DNA of 64,000 nucleotides from Massilia sp. W12 (GCF_037300705.1 NZ_CP147776.1:1984001-2048000); one strand, 5' to 3'; counted from the stretch's first letter, positions 49,732 to 59,539 are shown. The notes: generated by a model from the sequence alone, not told the origin. Made by a program: numbers and translations.

Positions 49732-52700
49732 TGGCGCGCATGCACTACCGCCGCCGCGTTGCGCGCATTCATAGCGCACACGCCGGCAGCGCGCCGGCCC
49801 GCCGGCATGGCCCGGCGCTGCAAGCATTCAGCGCGCTGAGCGCCTTGTGCGCGCTGCCGGCCCAGGCCCAGGTCGGCCTCGCCGACAGCCGCATGTTGAG
49901 CGGAATTGATGCGCGCGCGCTGGAGGCGGCGGCGCAATTGCCGCTGCCGCAGCAGCTTGAGCGCGTGCATCCCGGTGCACCGTTTTGGCGCGGCCATAGC
50001 GCCGGCGTGCAATGGACGCAACAACACATCCAGATCGCAGCGGGACACCAGCTGTGGCTTTTAGTGCCCGCCGGGGCCGCCTTGCACATAGAGCAGGCGC
50101 AGCCCGGCAGCGCGCTGCAATTCTGGCGCAGCAATGGCAGCGGCTTGCTGCTGGCCCAGCAGATCGCCGCCGTCCCCGGCGGCGGCTGGCGCCTGCAGGA
50201 AGCGGGACAAAGCGATGACAGCATGCAGCAAGCCCGCTTGTATCTGGTGGAATTGCCCGCCAGCGCGCCGCAGGCCGAATCGCTCAGCTTAGCGCTGCGC
50301 CGGCCACAAGCCTTCGCCAATCTGGCGCTGTACCCGGAATTAGTGGCCGCCGCCAGTCCCTCGCGCGTCCTGCGCATGGAGCAGGAAGCCGTGGCCCAAT
50401 CGTATTGGCAAGTCGGGCCGGAACAGCGCCAGGAATTCATGGTGCAAGGCCCGGCCCGCCTGGCGGTGCGCAGCCGCGCCCTGTTTGGCGCGCCAGCCGT
50501 GGCCAGCGCGCAGGCGGAGTGGCAATTGCAGGTGCAATTGGCCGACGCCGCCGCGCCGCTCTCCGGCCCGCTCTGGCAGGCCAGGGCGGAAAGCCGGCAA
50601 ATGCTGTATCTGGATGAACAGCCGGCCTTGCTGTCCGAAGCGCGCCAGGCCTGGCTTGATCTGCCCGCCGGCGCACACCGCCTGCAATTGCGCGCCAGCC
50701 AGCCGGCCTTGCTGCAAATCTGGAAAAGCCGGGCCGAACCTTATTTGCATGCCGCCAATGCCGGCCACCGCTTGCCGCAAGACGATGCGGCGCAAGCCCG
50801 GTTTGTCACTGATCCCTGGACGCTCGATGAAGCCAAGCTGGAACAAGCCGCGCAGGCCGGTCTGGCCGCCTGGGCGCACGCCGCCCCCAGATTGGCGCAG
50901 GATATGCGACGGCGCGGCAGCAGCAGCGCCGCCGCTGCGATTTGGCGCAGCCTGGGCGCGGCGCGTCCCGATGTTCCCGCCGCACAACAGGCCGCGCGCG
51001 AAGCAGCGCAGGAATTGGGCTTTTGGCGCGACCTCCTGCCGCACAATAAACCGCTGCCGCAGGCCGAACGCTATGCCTGGTTTTTGCAACAGCGCTTGCG
51101 CGAACCGGGCGAGCGCGAGTGGGGCCGCATCATCGCCAGCGCACATGAACAAGCCTGGCTGGATGGCTTGCAAGGAGTGCGTCTGGCGGCGCTGGGCGTG
51201 GGGCAGGAACAGGCCTTGCGCTACCACTTGCCGGCGCGCGAAGCCGCCAGCAGCCTGCGTCTGGCGCTGCCGGCGGGACAAGCCGGGGCCGGCCACAAAC
51301 TGTGGCTGCAATTTGATCAGCAGCCCCCGTTCGTCCTGCAGTTGCAAGACAGCGCGCCCGCCCAGCACTTTGCGCCGGACGCCGTGGCCGCCGCCTTGCA
51401 GGCGCAAGCCCTGCGGCTGGGACAGGACGGCGCGCCGGCCCCAGCGCTGCAAGCCGGCAGCACCTGGTCGGCCCTGTTTGCGCATGGCGGCGCACAGCCG
51501 CGCGAAAGCGCTGCGCTGATACAGGCGCAACATCTGGACATCGCGCTGCCGGCGCAAGTGCGCGAAGTGCGCCTGTGGCGTGAGCAAGCCGCCGCGCAAA
51601 ACAGCCCCGCCGTGTTGTACGCCGGCGTGCAATGGCGCGCCGGACGCCAGTGGCGCATGCAGGAAAGCGACTGGCTGGCCGCCTGGCAAGCCGGCGACAG
51701 CGAGCAGGGCTTGCATGATTTGCAACAGGCCTTGCGCGGCCAGGTCCCGCACGGGCCGGCGGCGCAACGCGACAGCCAATTGCAAGAATTGGCGCGCCTG
51801 ATCGGCAGTGAAAACAATCTCTTCAGTCAAAGCGTGAGTCCGCCCCCGGTCACGCCAGAAATCAAACCGCAGCATGTGCAAAAACTGGCGCAGGCGCGCA
51901 GCCTGCTGGCGCAACAGCAATGGCTGCCGGCGCTGGAATTGTGGAGTCCGCTGACGCATCACCCGGAGCCTGGCTTGCAGCTGGAGGCGCGCGCGGCGCA
52001 ATGGCAAGCCATGCTGGCCTTGGGCGAACTCAACCTGGCCGAACAGCTGGCGCGGCAGCGTCTTTTATATGACACGCAGGGGGCCGCACGCGAACAGGCG
52101 CGCGCCCACTTGCAGCAGCTGTATGCATTCCGTCAGGATGCGCCGGCCCGGCTCACCTTGGCGGCGGTGGCGCTGGCGCAGTTGCGCCGCGCCGATGGCG
52201 CCAGCGATCCGCGCCTGCTGCAGGAATTCGTGCACGCCCTGCAGGCCAATGATCAGAGCGAATCCGCGCTGCAAGCCGCCAGCCTGCTGCCGCGCGCATG
52301 GCAACCCCATAATCTGCTGCTCGGCTGGTGTCTGGAGCGCCAATGGCAAGCAGCGTTTGAGGTACTGCAAAGCAAGCAAAAACACGCCGCCGCACGCGAA
52401 TATTGGCAAGCCTTGGCGCATGCGCGCAACGCACAGTGGCAGGCCGCCATGCAAGGTTTTTCTCTGGCGCACGATCTGGCCGCGCTGCACCCCGGCGCGC
52501 TGGAGCCTGCATATGGCGAACCCGCCGCCTGGCGCGACTGGCTGCGCGAGGGTTTGCAGCTGCAACAATCCTTGCAAGCCGCACGCGCCGACGCCGCCGC
52601 GCTGCGCGACTTGCGCCGCGCCTGGGGCGCATGGCAGGACAAGGCGCCCGGCCCCTGGCGCTGGCGCGATGCGCCGGGCTTGCTGCAAGACCATGACGGC

Positions 52701-55292
52701 GCGCAAACCCTGTACGCCAGCCAGCGCGACCATTACCAATACGCCTGGCGCAGCACAGCGCAACGGGCGCTGCAGCTCAAGGTGCACGGCCCGGTGCGCC
52801 TGCGCATCAGCGCGCGCGCCCTGCATGCCCAGCCTGAGCGCCAGCAAGCATTGCAAGCCTGGTTCAAGCTGCATGTGCACAGCCTGCACGAGGGCGAACA
52901 GCAACGCGCCCTGTACACCCTGCCGCTGCGCCATGACCGCGCCTTGCCGCAATGGCGCCTGGCAGGCGAGGAGGGCCTGGGCGTGGGACAGGCCGTGTGG
53001 CGTGAACTGGAATTGGGCGCGGGCGAACATCGCCTGGAATTGAGCGGGCAGGGCGCGGATGTGCTGTGGCAGGTGCAGCAAGCCAGACCGCAAATCGAAG
53101 TTCCGCTCTTACCCTGGTTGCAAGCCGATACGCCGCTGGCCCCGGCGCCGCTGTTTGACCCCCAGACATTTTCACTGGTGCGCGAAGCCGGCTGGTTTGG
53201 CTGCCGCACCTGTCACCAGATCTTGCAGCCGCAAGGCGCCGGCGCGGCAGGCGCGCGCGCCCTGCTGCAAGCGGCCTGGCCGCGCAGCGCCGGCTTGCCG
53301 GCCACACCGCCGCCGCCGTCGCCAGCGCAGCCGACCCCACTGGCGCAAGGGCGCAGCGCACCGCAACTGCTGGCGCGCGGCGCAGACATCGCGGCAATCG
53401 CCGCCTTGCCGGCGCCAGCCGAACGCAACGCCGCGCGCGATTGGCTGCAAGCCCTGCTGTGGCGGCTGGAGCAGGGCGACAGCCTGCCCAAAAGCCTGCT
53501 GGCCAAAGCCTTCGCCTTGCAGCAAGCCCATCCGGATTGGCTGGAACTGGGCGCCCTGGTTGACGCGCTGACCCATAACAGCGACTGGGAATTGCAAACC
53601 AGCGTGCAGGGCAGCGCCGGCATGCGCAGCCGCGCCCTGACCCATTGGCAGCCGGAAGCGCCCGCCATGCGCGTGCGCCGCGCCTTGCTGGGCCAGAGCG
53701 TGGACGGCGAATACCTGCTCAGCGGCGATACGCGCCTGCTCTTGAATCTGGAGAGCCGCGCCGCGCAAACCATGGAATTGCTCTTGCAACAGCGCGATGT
53801 GGCGCGCCAGCCGGCGCAAGCCCTGCGCGCCGCCATGCAAATCGGCAATGGCGAAGTGCGCGAATTTGTCTTGCAAGCCGGCGCGCCGCAACGCATCAGC
53901 CTGGCGCTGACACGCGGCCAGCAAGTGCTCAAGCTGTGGCTCAAACAAGGCTGGGCCAATCAATTTTTATCCGTGCGCGCAATCCACCATCCCGGACTCG
54001 GGGTGCAAGCCGAAAACGAACGCTTTTATCATGTCGCCAGCGCGCGCGAACCGCTGCGCCTGCTGCTGCCCGGCCCGGCCTGGGTGCGCCTGGACAGCTG
54101 GCGCGAGGGCCAGACCCACAGCCAATACCTGTTATTGAACGAAGCTGAAAACAAACTCAAACTCGGCCCGCCGCCCGGCGAAAAAGAAGGCTTGTACCGC
54201 GTCTTTGTGCGCCAGGCTGGCGCGCCGCGCATGCCGGCCACGCCGCGTCCGCAAACGGCGCAATTGCTGGCCGCGCCAGCGCCCATGTTCAGCGCGGCCT
54301 GGCTGGCGCAACTGGACGCCGGCGCCCGGGCCGCAGCGGCCCCGGACAGCGCGCCGGCCCCGCTCAGCGCGCAAGCGGGGCCTCATCTGGCCCCGGCCTT
54401 ATCCCATCGCGCCGTCACACGCGGCACCGGCAGCCTGTACGCCAGCCTGCTGCCGCGCCAGGGCCAGCCGCTGTCATTTGAGAGCGGCGCCAGCTATCGC
54501 TATTTTGATGAAGACGGTCACAACTGGTATCGCGCCGAACTGTTTGCCCGGCGCGACAACGCAGCAAGCGGGGCCAGCCAGGCGCGCGCCCATCTGCTCG
54601 GCTTGCAGGGACACTATCTGCATGATCCGGGCTGGCGCGGCTGGCAGTGGGGCGCCCAGGCCGCGCTCTTATGGCGGCAGGAAAACGGCAGCCAAAAACT
54701 GCAAGGCGGCGCGCAAGCCTTTGTGCGCCAAAGCCGGGTCTTGCACCCGGATTGGATGCATCAACCCCAGGCGCGCATCTTCATCCGCCAGAGCGCCAGC
54801 GCGCAAGACGCCGCGCTGCTGGGCGGCGACGCCACGCAAAGCAGCACGCCAGCGCGCAATCTGGGCTTGGAAATCAGCGATAAATTGAGCTACCGCCCCT
54901 GGCAGGACGCCATCGCCAGCGCCCAGCTGCGTTTGCAAAGCGGGGCCAGCCTGCTGCCCGACACCGCCCATGTGCAAGCGCAATGGCAGCAAATGCGCGG
55001 CGCCCACCGCTTCGGCCTGCGCTACGACAGCAGCCTGCTGCGCGAAGGCGGGCGCTTGCGCAACAGCAATCACAGCGTGCGCATGCAACTCAATAGCGAA
55101 CATTGGCTGGCGCAACAGCAGCGCCTCGAATTGGGCGTGTTTGTGCAGCGCGACTTGAGCCGGCGCGCCTGGTCTGCCGGCATCGGTCTGACCCTGCACT
55201 TAAACGGCGGACGCGATTTGCGCGACTTCAGCCCGGATGAACTGGCCTGGCGCGAATTGCGCCGGCGCCGCCAAGTCAGCAGTGGAGAATGA
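49728..55292 (+). CDS. Cluster gene E: giant exported TPR-like protein with probable beta-barrel end
   Basis: An 1854-residue protein. The start overlaps gene D's stop; AGGGGGACA lies upstream. An Arg-rich N-terminus and ALSALCALPAQA form a signal peptide. The middle has paired-helix, TPR-like repeats (about 705-930: ARSLLAQQQWLPALELWSPL; MLALGELNLAEQLARQRLL). Two copies of a beta module with GPxRLxxRxRAL and a later AGxHRLxL occur near 238-340 and 1010-1120. The last 290 residues (about 1557-1850) alternate polar and aromatic residues like an outer-membrane barrel (SGASYRYFDEDGHNWYRAELFARRD; HRFGLRYDSSLL; WSAGIGLTLHLNG). The layout recalls PgaA/BcsC exporters. A single CRTCH occurs at 1159-1163, probably by chance. 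Strongly Gln/Ala/Leu-rich. It couples to gene F by ATGA. Confidence 0.7.
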   Translation: MMARMHYRRRVARIHSAHAGSAPARRHGPALQAFSALSALCALPAQAQVGLADSRMLSGIDARALEAAAQLPLPQQLERVHPGAPFWRGHSAGVQWTQQHIQIAAGHQLWLLVPAGAALHIEQAQPGSALQFWRSNGSGLLLAQQIAAVPGGGWRLQEAGQSDDSMQQARLYLVELPASAPQAESLSLALRRPQAFANLALYPELVAAASPSRVLRMEQEAVAQSYWQVGPEQRQEFMVQGPARLAVRSRALFGAPAVASAQAEWQLQVQLADAAAPLSGPLWQARAESRQMLYLDEQPALLSEARQAWLDLPAGAHRLQLRASQPALLQIWKSRAEPYLHAANAGHRLPQDDAAQARFVTDPWTLDEAKLEQAAQAGLAAWAHAAPRLAQDMRRRGSSSAAAAIWRSLGAARPDVPAAQQAAREAAQELGFWRDLLPHNKPLPQAERYAWFLQQRLREPGEREWGRIIASAHEQAWLDGLQGVRLAALGVGQEQALRYHLPAREAASSLRLALPAGQAGAGHKLWLQFDQQPPFVLQLQDSAPAQHFAPDAVAAALQAQALRLGQDGAPAPALQAGSTWSALFAHGGAQPRESAALIQAQHLDIALPAQVREVRLWREQAAAQNSPAVLYAGVQWRAGRQWRMQESDWLAAWQAGDSEQGLHDLQQALRGQVPHGPAAQRDSQLQELARLIGSENNLFSQSVSPPPVTPEIKPQHVQKLAQARSLLAQQQWLPALELWSPLTHHPEPGLQLEARAAQWQAMLALGELNLAEQLARQRLLYDTQGAAREQARAHLQQLYAFRQDAPARLTLAAVALAQLRRADGASDPRLLQEFVHALQANDQSESALQAASLLPRAWQPHNLLLGWCLERQWQAAFEVLQSKQKHAAAREYWQALAHARNAQWQAAMQGFSLAHDLAALHPGALEPAYGEPAAWRDWLREGLQLQQSLQAARADAAALRDLRRAWGAWQDKAPGPWRWRDAPGLLQDHDGAQTLYASQRDHYQYAWRSTAQRALQLKVHGPVRLRISARALHAQPERQQALQAWFKLHVHSLHEGEQQRALYTLPLRHDRALPQWRLAGEEGLGVGQAVWRELELGAGEHRLELSGQGADVLWQVQQARPQIEVPLLPWLQADTPLAPAPLFDPQTFSLVREAGWFGCRTCHQILQPQGAGAAGARALLQAAWPRSAGLPATPPPPSPAQPTPLAQGRSAPQLLARGADIAAIAALPAPAERNAARDWLQALLWRLEQGDSLPKSLLAKAFALQQAHPDWLELGALVDALTHNSDWELQTSVQGSAGMRSRALTHWQPEAPAMRVRRALLGQSVDGEYLLSGDTRLLLNLESRAAQTMELLLQQRDVARQPAQALRAAMQIGNGEVREFVLQAGAPQRISLALTRGQQVLKLWLKQGWANQFLSVRAIHHPGLGVQAENERFYHVASAREPLRLLLPGPAWVRLDSWREGQTHSQYLLLNEAENKLKLGPPPGEKEGLYRVFVRQAGAPRMPATPRPQTAQLLAAPAPMFSAAWLAQLDAGARAAAAPDSAPAPLSAQAGPHLAPALSHRAVTRGTGSLYASLLPRQGQPLSFESGASYRYFDEDGHNWYRAELFARRDNAASGASQARAHLLGLQGHYLHDPGWRGWQWGAQAALLWRQENGSQKLQGGAQAFVRQSRVLHPDWMHQPQARIFIRQSASAQDAALLGGDATQSSTPARNLGLEISDKLSYRPWQDAIASAQLRLQSGASLLPDTAHVQAQWQQMRGAHRFGLRYDSSLLREGGRLRNSNHSVRMQLNSEHWLAQQQRLELGVFVQRDLSRRAWSAGIGLTLHLNGGRDLRDFSPDELAWRELRRRRQVSSGE

Positions 55293-58200
55293 GCATGGCA
55301 AGGATGCGTCAAGCAGTGGATGACAGTCTGTTCAGCGCCGGCCTGGCTGCGCATGAATTGCGGATTGAGGCGCAGCGTTTAGCGCAGATCGGCCAAGCCT
55401 GGCGCGTCTGGCGCGCGCAACAAAGCGCCTGGGACGCCGGGGATGCCGATTTGCCCTGTCACTTCATGCGCGAATTCTGTTTGCAATGCCTGCAGCAATG
55501 GCAAGCGATGGCCGCCGCGCACAGCGAATTCACACAAGCCCTGCAAGCATGTGACAGTCCCGCCGCGCAAAAACGCCTGATGTTGGACTACGCCGCGCAA
55601 CTCGGGGCCAGCCCGGCCCGGCTGCGCGGCGATGCGCGCGCCTTTGCGCGCTGGTTTGGCCCGGATGCGCTGGAAGACCGCTACCAGCGCGCGCAGGGTT
55701 TGCAAGAACGCCTCTTGCGCCTGGCATTGCGCCAATGCGGCCAGCTGGCGGCCTGGCGCTTGCAGCAGGAAACCGCAGCGGCAGATCAGGCGCTGGCATG
55801 CTGGCGCCGCCTGCGTCTGGAAGATTGCCTGCATGCGCTGCTGCAAGCCGGGGCCAACCAGACCTTGCGCAGCCTGGCCCTGCAAGCGCTGGCCACAGCC
55901 GGCAGCGCGCTGGCGCCGCAGTTGCAAGAAGACATCTTGCAGACACCCAGCTTGCAATTCGTGTATCAAAGCGCAGCCAATGCGCGCCTTGACGCCTGGT
56001 TGCAAATTCACGCCCTGGAATTGCTCTTGCGCATGGCGCCGGCCTCGTTTGTCGAGCTGGCCGCAGTGCGCCTGCGCAGCGCGCAAAGCCTGCAGCGCGC
56101 GCGCGCACAAAGCGGGGAGGGCGCGCCGGACCCGCGCGACGCTGATTTATTCGTGCGCCGCCGCATCGTTGACGCCTGCGCCAAACTCACGCGCAGCGCG
56201 CGCGCCTATCTGGCGCGCATCGCCGCCGCCGATCCCAGCCCCTGGGTGCGCCAGGGACTGGCGATCTTACTCAGTGAACAAGCATGCGCCGGGCAAAACG
56301 GCTTGATCCAGGAATTGTTTTTCCCGCTCTTGCAAAACGATGTCGAAAGCAAGGTGCGCGCGCAGGCCGCCTGCCAGCTGCCGGCCTTGCTCAGCTTGCA
56401 GCTGCGCCAGACCGGCCCGTCCCTGCCGCTGCAACGCTGGCTGGCGCAAGCGCTCAGCACCGAGCGCCAGGAATTTGTCTTGCGCTGCCTGCTGGCGGCG
56501 CTGGAACAATGCGTGCAAATCCTGGCGCAGGCCGGCAGCGCGCACGCCGCCAGCCTGCCGCGCTGGCTGGAAGCGGTCAACCCGGCGCTGGATGTGCTGC
56601 ATTGCGAAGCCGGCTATAAAGTGCGGCGCTGGGCCGCGCACTGCGCCGAAACCCTCTGGCTGTACGCCGACGCGCGCCAGGCCGCCTTGCTGCCGGACTT
56701 GCAAAGCGCCATCGCCGCCTGCGCGCCCGGCCACGCAGTGCTGCTGCCGGCGCACTTTGGCGAATTGTCCGCCGCGCGCCTGGCGCGCATGCTGGCCTTG
56801 CTCACGCGCCAGGATTTCGGGCTGTCGCTGGAAAAAACCGCATCCGGCTGGCGCTTGTGGCGCGGCGAGCGTTTCGCCTTTCGCCTGTGGCGCTGGCTGC
56901 ATGAAATGCGCCACCCCTCGCCCGACAAACGGCAAGCTTTCCGTCACACCGTGGGCCGGGTCTTCAAAGGCGAATTGCGCATCCCCTCGCCGATTCTGGC
57001 GGAAATGTCCGAAACCAAGGTGCCGGGCGAACCGCTGCAAATCGACAGCGAAGGCGGCTGGCGCCCCTATCTGCCCTTGGCCGACGAATTGCTGTCCCTG
57101 CTTGATCAAGACGCCGCCTCAGAAGCGCTGCGCATCGTCAGCAGCGAAGGCGTGACCGAATTGCGGCCGCCGCGCGGAGCCTGGGCGCGCATCAAAGCGC
57201 GGCTGTGGCTGAGCCGCAATTTCGCCACCATCGCACGCCTGCGCAACTGGCGCGAAGACAGCCAGGCCAGCCCGAACAGCTATTTGCAACAAATCCGCGC
57301 GCTGGGCTTTTCAGTCAAATTCCACGCCCACCGCTACGCCAAAAACTGGCAATGGCGGATTGATCCGGCGGTCAGCCGCTTTTTCGCCTTCGCCGCCGTG
57401 CCCTGGAGCATCAGCGCAGATTTGCCCAGCCCGCAAGATTTGTACTTGCGCTTTTCCAATTACTTCTTTTCCGCCTACGACAATTCGCTGCTGGATCTGG
57501 CCTTGTTCACCGCCGCCGCGATGGCCTTTTTCTTTGGCAACCACATCTGGCAAAACCGCCTGATGCAACAAGCGCGCCGCCGCGTGCCGCTGGTGGTGGG
57601 CGGCTGGGGCACGCGCGGCAAATCCGGCACCGAACGCATCAAAGCCGCACTCTTCAATGGCCTGGGCTATACCGTGGTCAGCAAAACCACCGGCTGCGAA
57701 GCCATGTTTTTATATGGCCACCCGCTGCAGCGCCTGCGCGAAATGTTTTTATTCCGTCCCTACGACAAAGCGACGATCTGGGAGCAGCAACATTTAGTGC
57801 GCCTCTCCACCCGCCTGGGCTGTGAAGTGTTTCTATGGGAATGCATGGCCTTGACGCCCGACTTTGTGCAACTCTTGCAACGCAGTTGGATGCGCGATGA
57901 TATTTCCACCATCACCAACACCTTCCCAGACCATGAAGACTTGCAAGGCCCGGCCGGCATCAATATTCCGCAAGTGATGTGCAATTTCATTCCCAAAGGC
58001 GGGGTCTTGCTCACCAGCGAAGAACAAATGCGGCCGATTTTGCAGCAAGCCGCGCAGCAGCTGGGGACACGCATGAGCGGCGTCGGCTGGCGCGAATCGG
58101 GCTTGCTGCCGCCCGATGTGCTAGCCCGTTTTCCCTACCAGGAACACCCGGACAATATCGCCTTGGTGCTGGCCTTGGCGCGCGAACTGGGCGTGGCGCC

Positions 58201-59539
58201 CGATTTCGCCTTGAAAGAAATGGCCGACCGCGTGGTGGCCGATCTGGGCGTGCTGAAAACCTATCCCTATGCCAGCGTGGCCGGACGGCGTTTGATGTTT
58301 GTGAATGGCATGTCAGCCAATGAGCGCTTCGGCTGCCTGGGCAATTGGACCCGCCTGGGCTTTGACAAAATGGAGCCGGACGCGCTGCCCGGCGTGTTTT
58401 TGAGCACCGTGGTCAACAACCGTGGCGACCGCATTGCCCGCTCGCGCGTATTCGCCAACATCCTGGTGGAAGACTTGCGCGCCGATTTCCATGTGCTGAT
58501 CGGCTCCAATCTGGCCGGCCTGCAAGGCTATATCCGCGCAGCCTGGGATGCCCAAGCCGCCAAAATCACCCTCTGGCCGGAGCAGGGCGAGGCGCTGCAA
58601 GTCTTGCAGCAATTCGCGCGCCATCTGCGCATCTGCCACAGCGCGGCGCAATTGCAAGCGCGCCTGCAAGCCAGCTGGCAGGGCATGGGCTTGCCGGCGA
58701 CCGGCTGCAACTGGGCCGAACTGGCCGCCAATCCGGCCGCGCTGCAAGCTGCGCTGGAGGCGCTGCACTGTCCCCACAGCCAGGCGCTGTTGCAGGCCAT
58801 GCAAGCGCAGCGGCAAAGCCTGCAAGAATATGAGGACTTCGCGCGCCGCCTGCAGCAAAGCGCAGACCAAGCCACGCTGGACGCTGAATTCCGCGCGCTG
58901 TTATGGCAATGGTTTGCGCGCAAGCTGATTGTGGTGGAAGACTATTACGCCAGCGGCGACAGCATCATCCAACGCTTAGCCGAACTGATCCCGCCCGGCT
59001 GTGAAAACCGCGTGATGGGAATTCAAAACATCAAGGGCACAGGCTTGGGCTTTATTTATTGCTGGCAAGCCTGGGACGCCTGCTGGCAAGCCTGCCGCGA
59101 CTTGCTCGCACGCGATGGACAAAGCCAGGAACAGGGGTTGCAAGACTTGCTGCAGATGCAGGATTTCGGCGTGTTATCAGAACAGCATCTGCGCCACACA
59201 TTGGAGCAGGCGCGCGCCCAGCCCGCGATGCAAACTGACGCCCGCCGCGCCGCCCTGGCGCGCATCGAACAGCAACTCAATGTGCGCATGCAGGAAGTGC
59301 GCGCCGCGATGGGCGCACAGGCCGCCGCCTCCTGGCAGGAAACGCTGTGCGCCTGGCTCGAATCCTGGCTGGACGCGCCCGACGCCATCCTGCGCCGCCG
59401 CCGCGCCAACCGCATCTACACCGACCTCGCGGCAGAGCGCATCAGCCACGCCCGCGCCGCGCGTGAATTGCAAGACTTGACGCAAAGACAAAAGGGCGGC
59501 TGGTTATATCAGCACTGGAAGCGCTGGCGCGCGGGGTGA
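55289..59539 (+). CDS. pgsB: Cluster gene F: PgsB/CapB-type Mur ligase with helical-repeat extension
   Basis: A 1416-residue protein. Residues 1-730 are a HEAT-like helical array (DPSPWVRQGLAILLSE; DVESKVRAQAACQLPALL). A transmembrane helix (about 737-752) is followed by a PgsB core. That core has the P-loop GGWGTRGKSGTERI with the Lys at 778, VSKTTGCEAMF, WECMALTPDF, NTFPDHEDLQGP, the PDNIALVLALARELG segment, FVNGMSANERFGCLGNW, NNRGDRIARSRVFAN and GIQNIKGTG. Each has a counterpart in B. subtilis PgsB, including the preceding helix. An insertion (about 1080-1240) and a C-terminal tail of some 160 residues are extra. PgsB activates glutamate carboxylates with ATP to build gamma-amide chains. 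The substrate here need not be glutamate. Last gene of the cluster, followed by a terminator. Confidence 0.88.
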   Translation: MSMARMRQAVDDSLFSAGLAAHELRIEAQRLAQIGQAWRVWRAQQSAWDAGDADLPCHFMREFCLQCLQQWQAMAAAHSEFTQALQACDSPAAQKRLMLDYAAQLGASPARLRGDARAFARWFGPDALEDRYQRAQGLQERLLRLALRQCGQLAAWRLQQETAAADQALACWRRLRLEDCLHALLQAGANQTLRSLALQALATAGSALAPQLQEDILQTPSLQFVYQSAANARLDAWLQIHALELLLRMAPASFVELAAVRLRSAQSLQRARAQSGEGAPDPRDADLFVRRRIVDACAKLTRSARAYLARIAAADPSPWVRQGLAILLSEQACAGQNGLIQELFFPLLQNDVESKVRAQAACQLPALLSLQLRQTGPSLPLQRWLAQALSTERQEFVLRCLLAALEQCVQILAQAGSAHAASLPRWLEAVNPALDVLHCEAGYKVRRWAAHCAETLWLYADARQAALLPDLQSAIAACAPGHAVLLPAHFGELSAARLARMLALLTRQDFGLSLEKTASGWRLWRGERFAFRLWRWLHEMRHPSPDKRQAFRHTVGRVFKGELRIPSPILAEMSETKVPGEPLQIDSEGGWRPYLPLADELLSLLDQDAASEALRIVSSEGVTELRPPRGAWARIKARLWLSRNFATIARLRNWREDSQASPNSYLQQIRALGFSVKFHAHRYAKNWQWRIDPAVSRFFAFAAVPWSISADLPSPQDLYLRFSNYFFSAYDNSLLDLALFTAAAMAFFFGNHIWQNRLMQQARRRVPLVVGGWGTRGKSGTERIKAALFNGLGYTVVSKTTGCEAMFLYGHPLQRLREMFLFRPYDKATIWEQQHLVRLSTRLGCEVFLWECMALTPDFVQLLQRSWMRDDISTITNTFPDHEDLQGPAGINIPQVMCNFIPKGGVLLTSEEQMRPILQQAAQQLGTRMSGVGWRESGLLPPDVLARFPYQEHPDNIALVLALARELGVAPDFALKEMADRVVADLGVLKTYPYASVAGRRLMFVNGMSANERFGCLGNWTRLGFDKMEPDALPGVFLSTVVNNRGDRIARSRVFANILVEDLRADFHVLIGSNLAGLQGYIRAAWDAQAAKITLWPEQGEALQVLQQFARHLRICHSAAQLQARLQASWQGMGLPATGCNWAELAANPAALQAALEALHCPHSQALLQAMQAQRQSLQEYEDFARRLQQSADQATLDAEFRALLWQWFARKLIVVEDYYASGDSIIQRLAELIPPGCENRVMGIQNIKGTGLGFIYCWQAWDACWQACRDLLARDGQSQEQGLQDLLQMQDFGVLSEQHLRHTLEQARAQPAMQTDARRAALARIEQQLNVRMQEVRAAMGAQAAASWQETLCAWLESWLDAPDAILRRRRANRIYTDLAAERISHARAARELQDLTQRQKGGWLYQHWKRWRAG

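Noticed and set aside
50340-52007. Long minus-strand frame of 555 codons opposite gene E
   Set aside because: It is an antisense shadow of high-GC, Gln/Ala-rich coding DNA. It has no recognisable domain and an Arg/Gln-rich composition. The plus-strand frame has signal peptide, repeats and coupling.
53202-53216. CRTCH (CxxCH) in gene E as a c-type heme site
   Set aside because: Single motif with no cytochrome-like surroundings, no distal Met ligand pattern and no cytochrome maturation genes nearby. Chance is likely in an 1854-residue protein.
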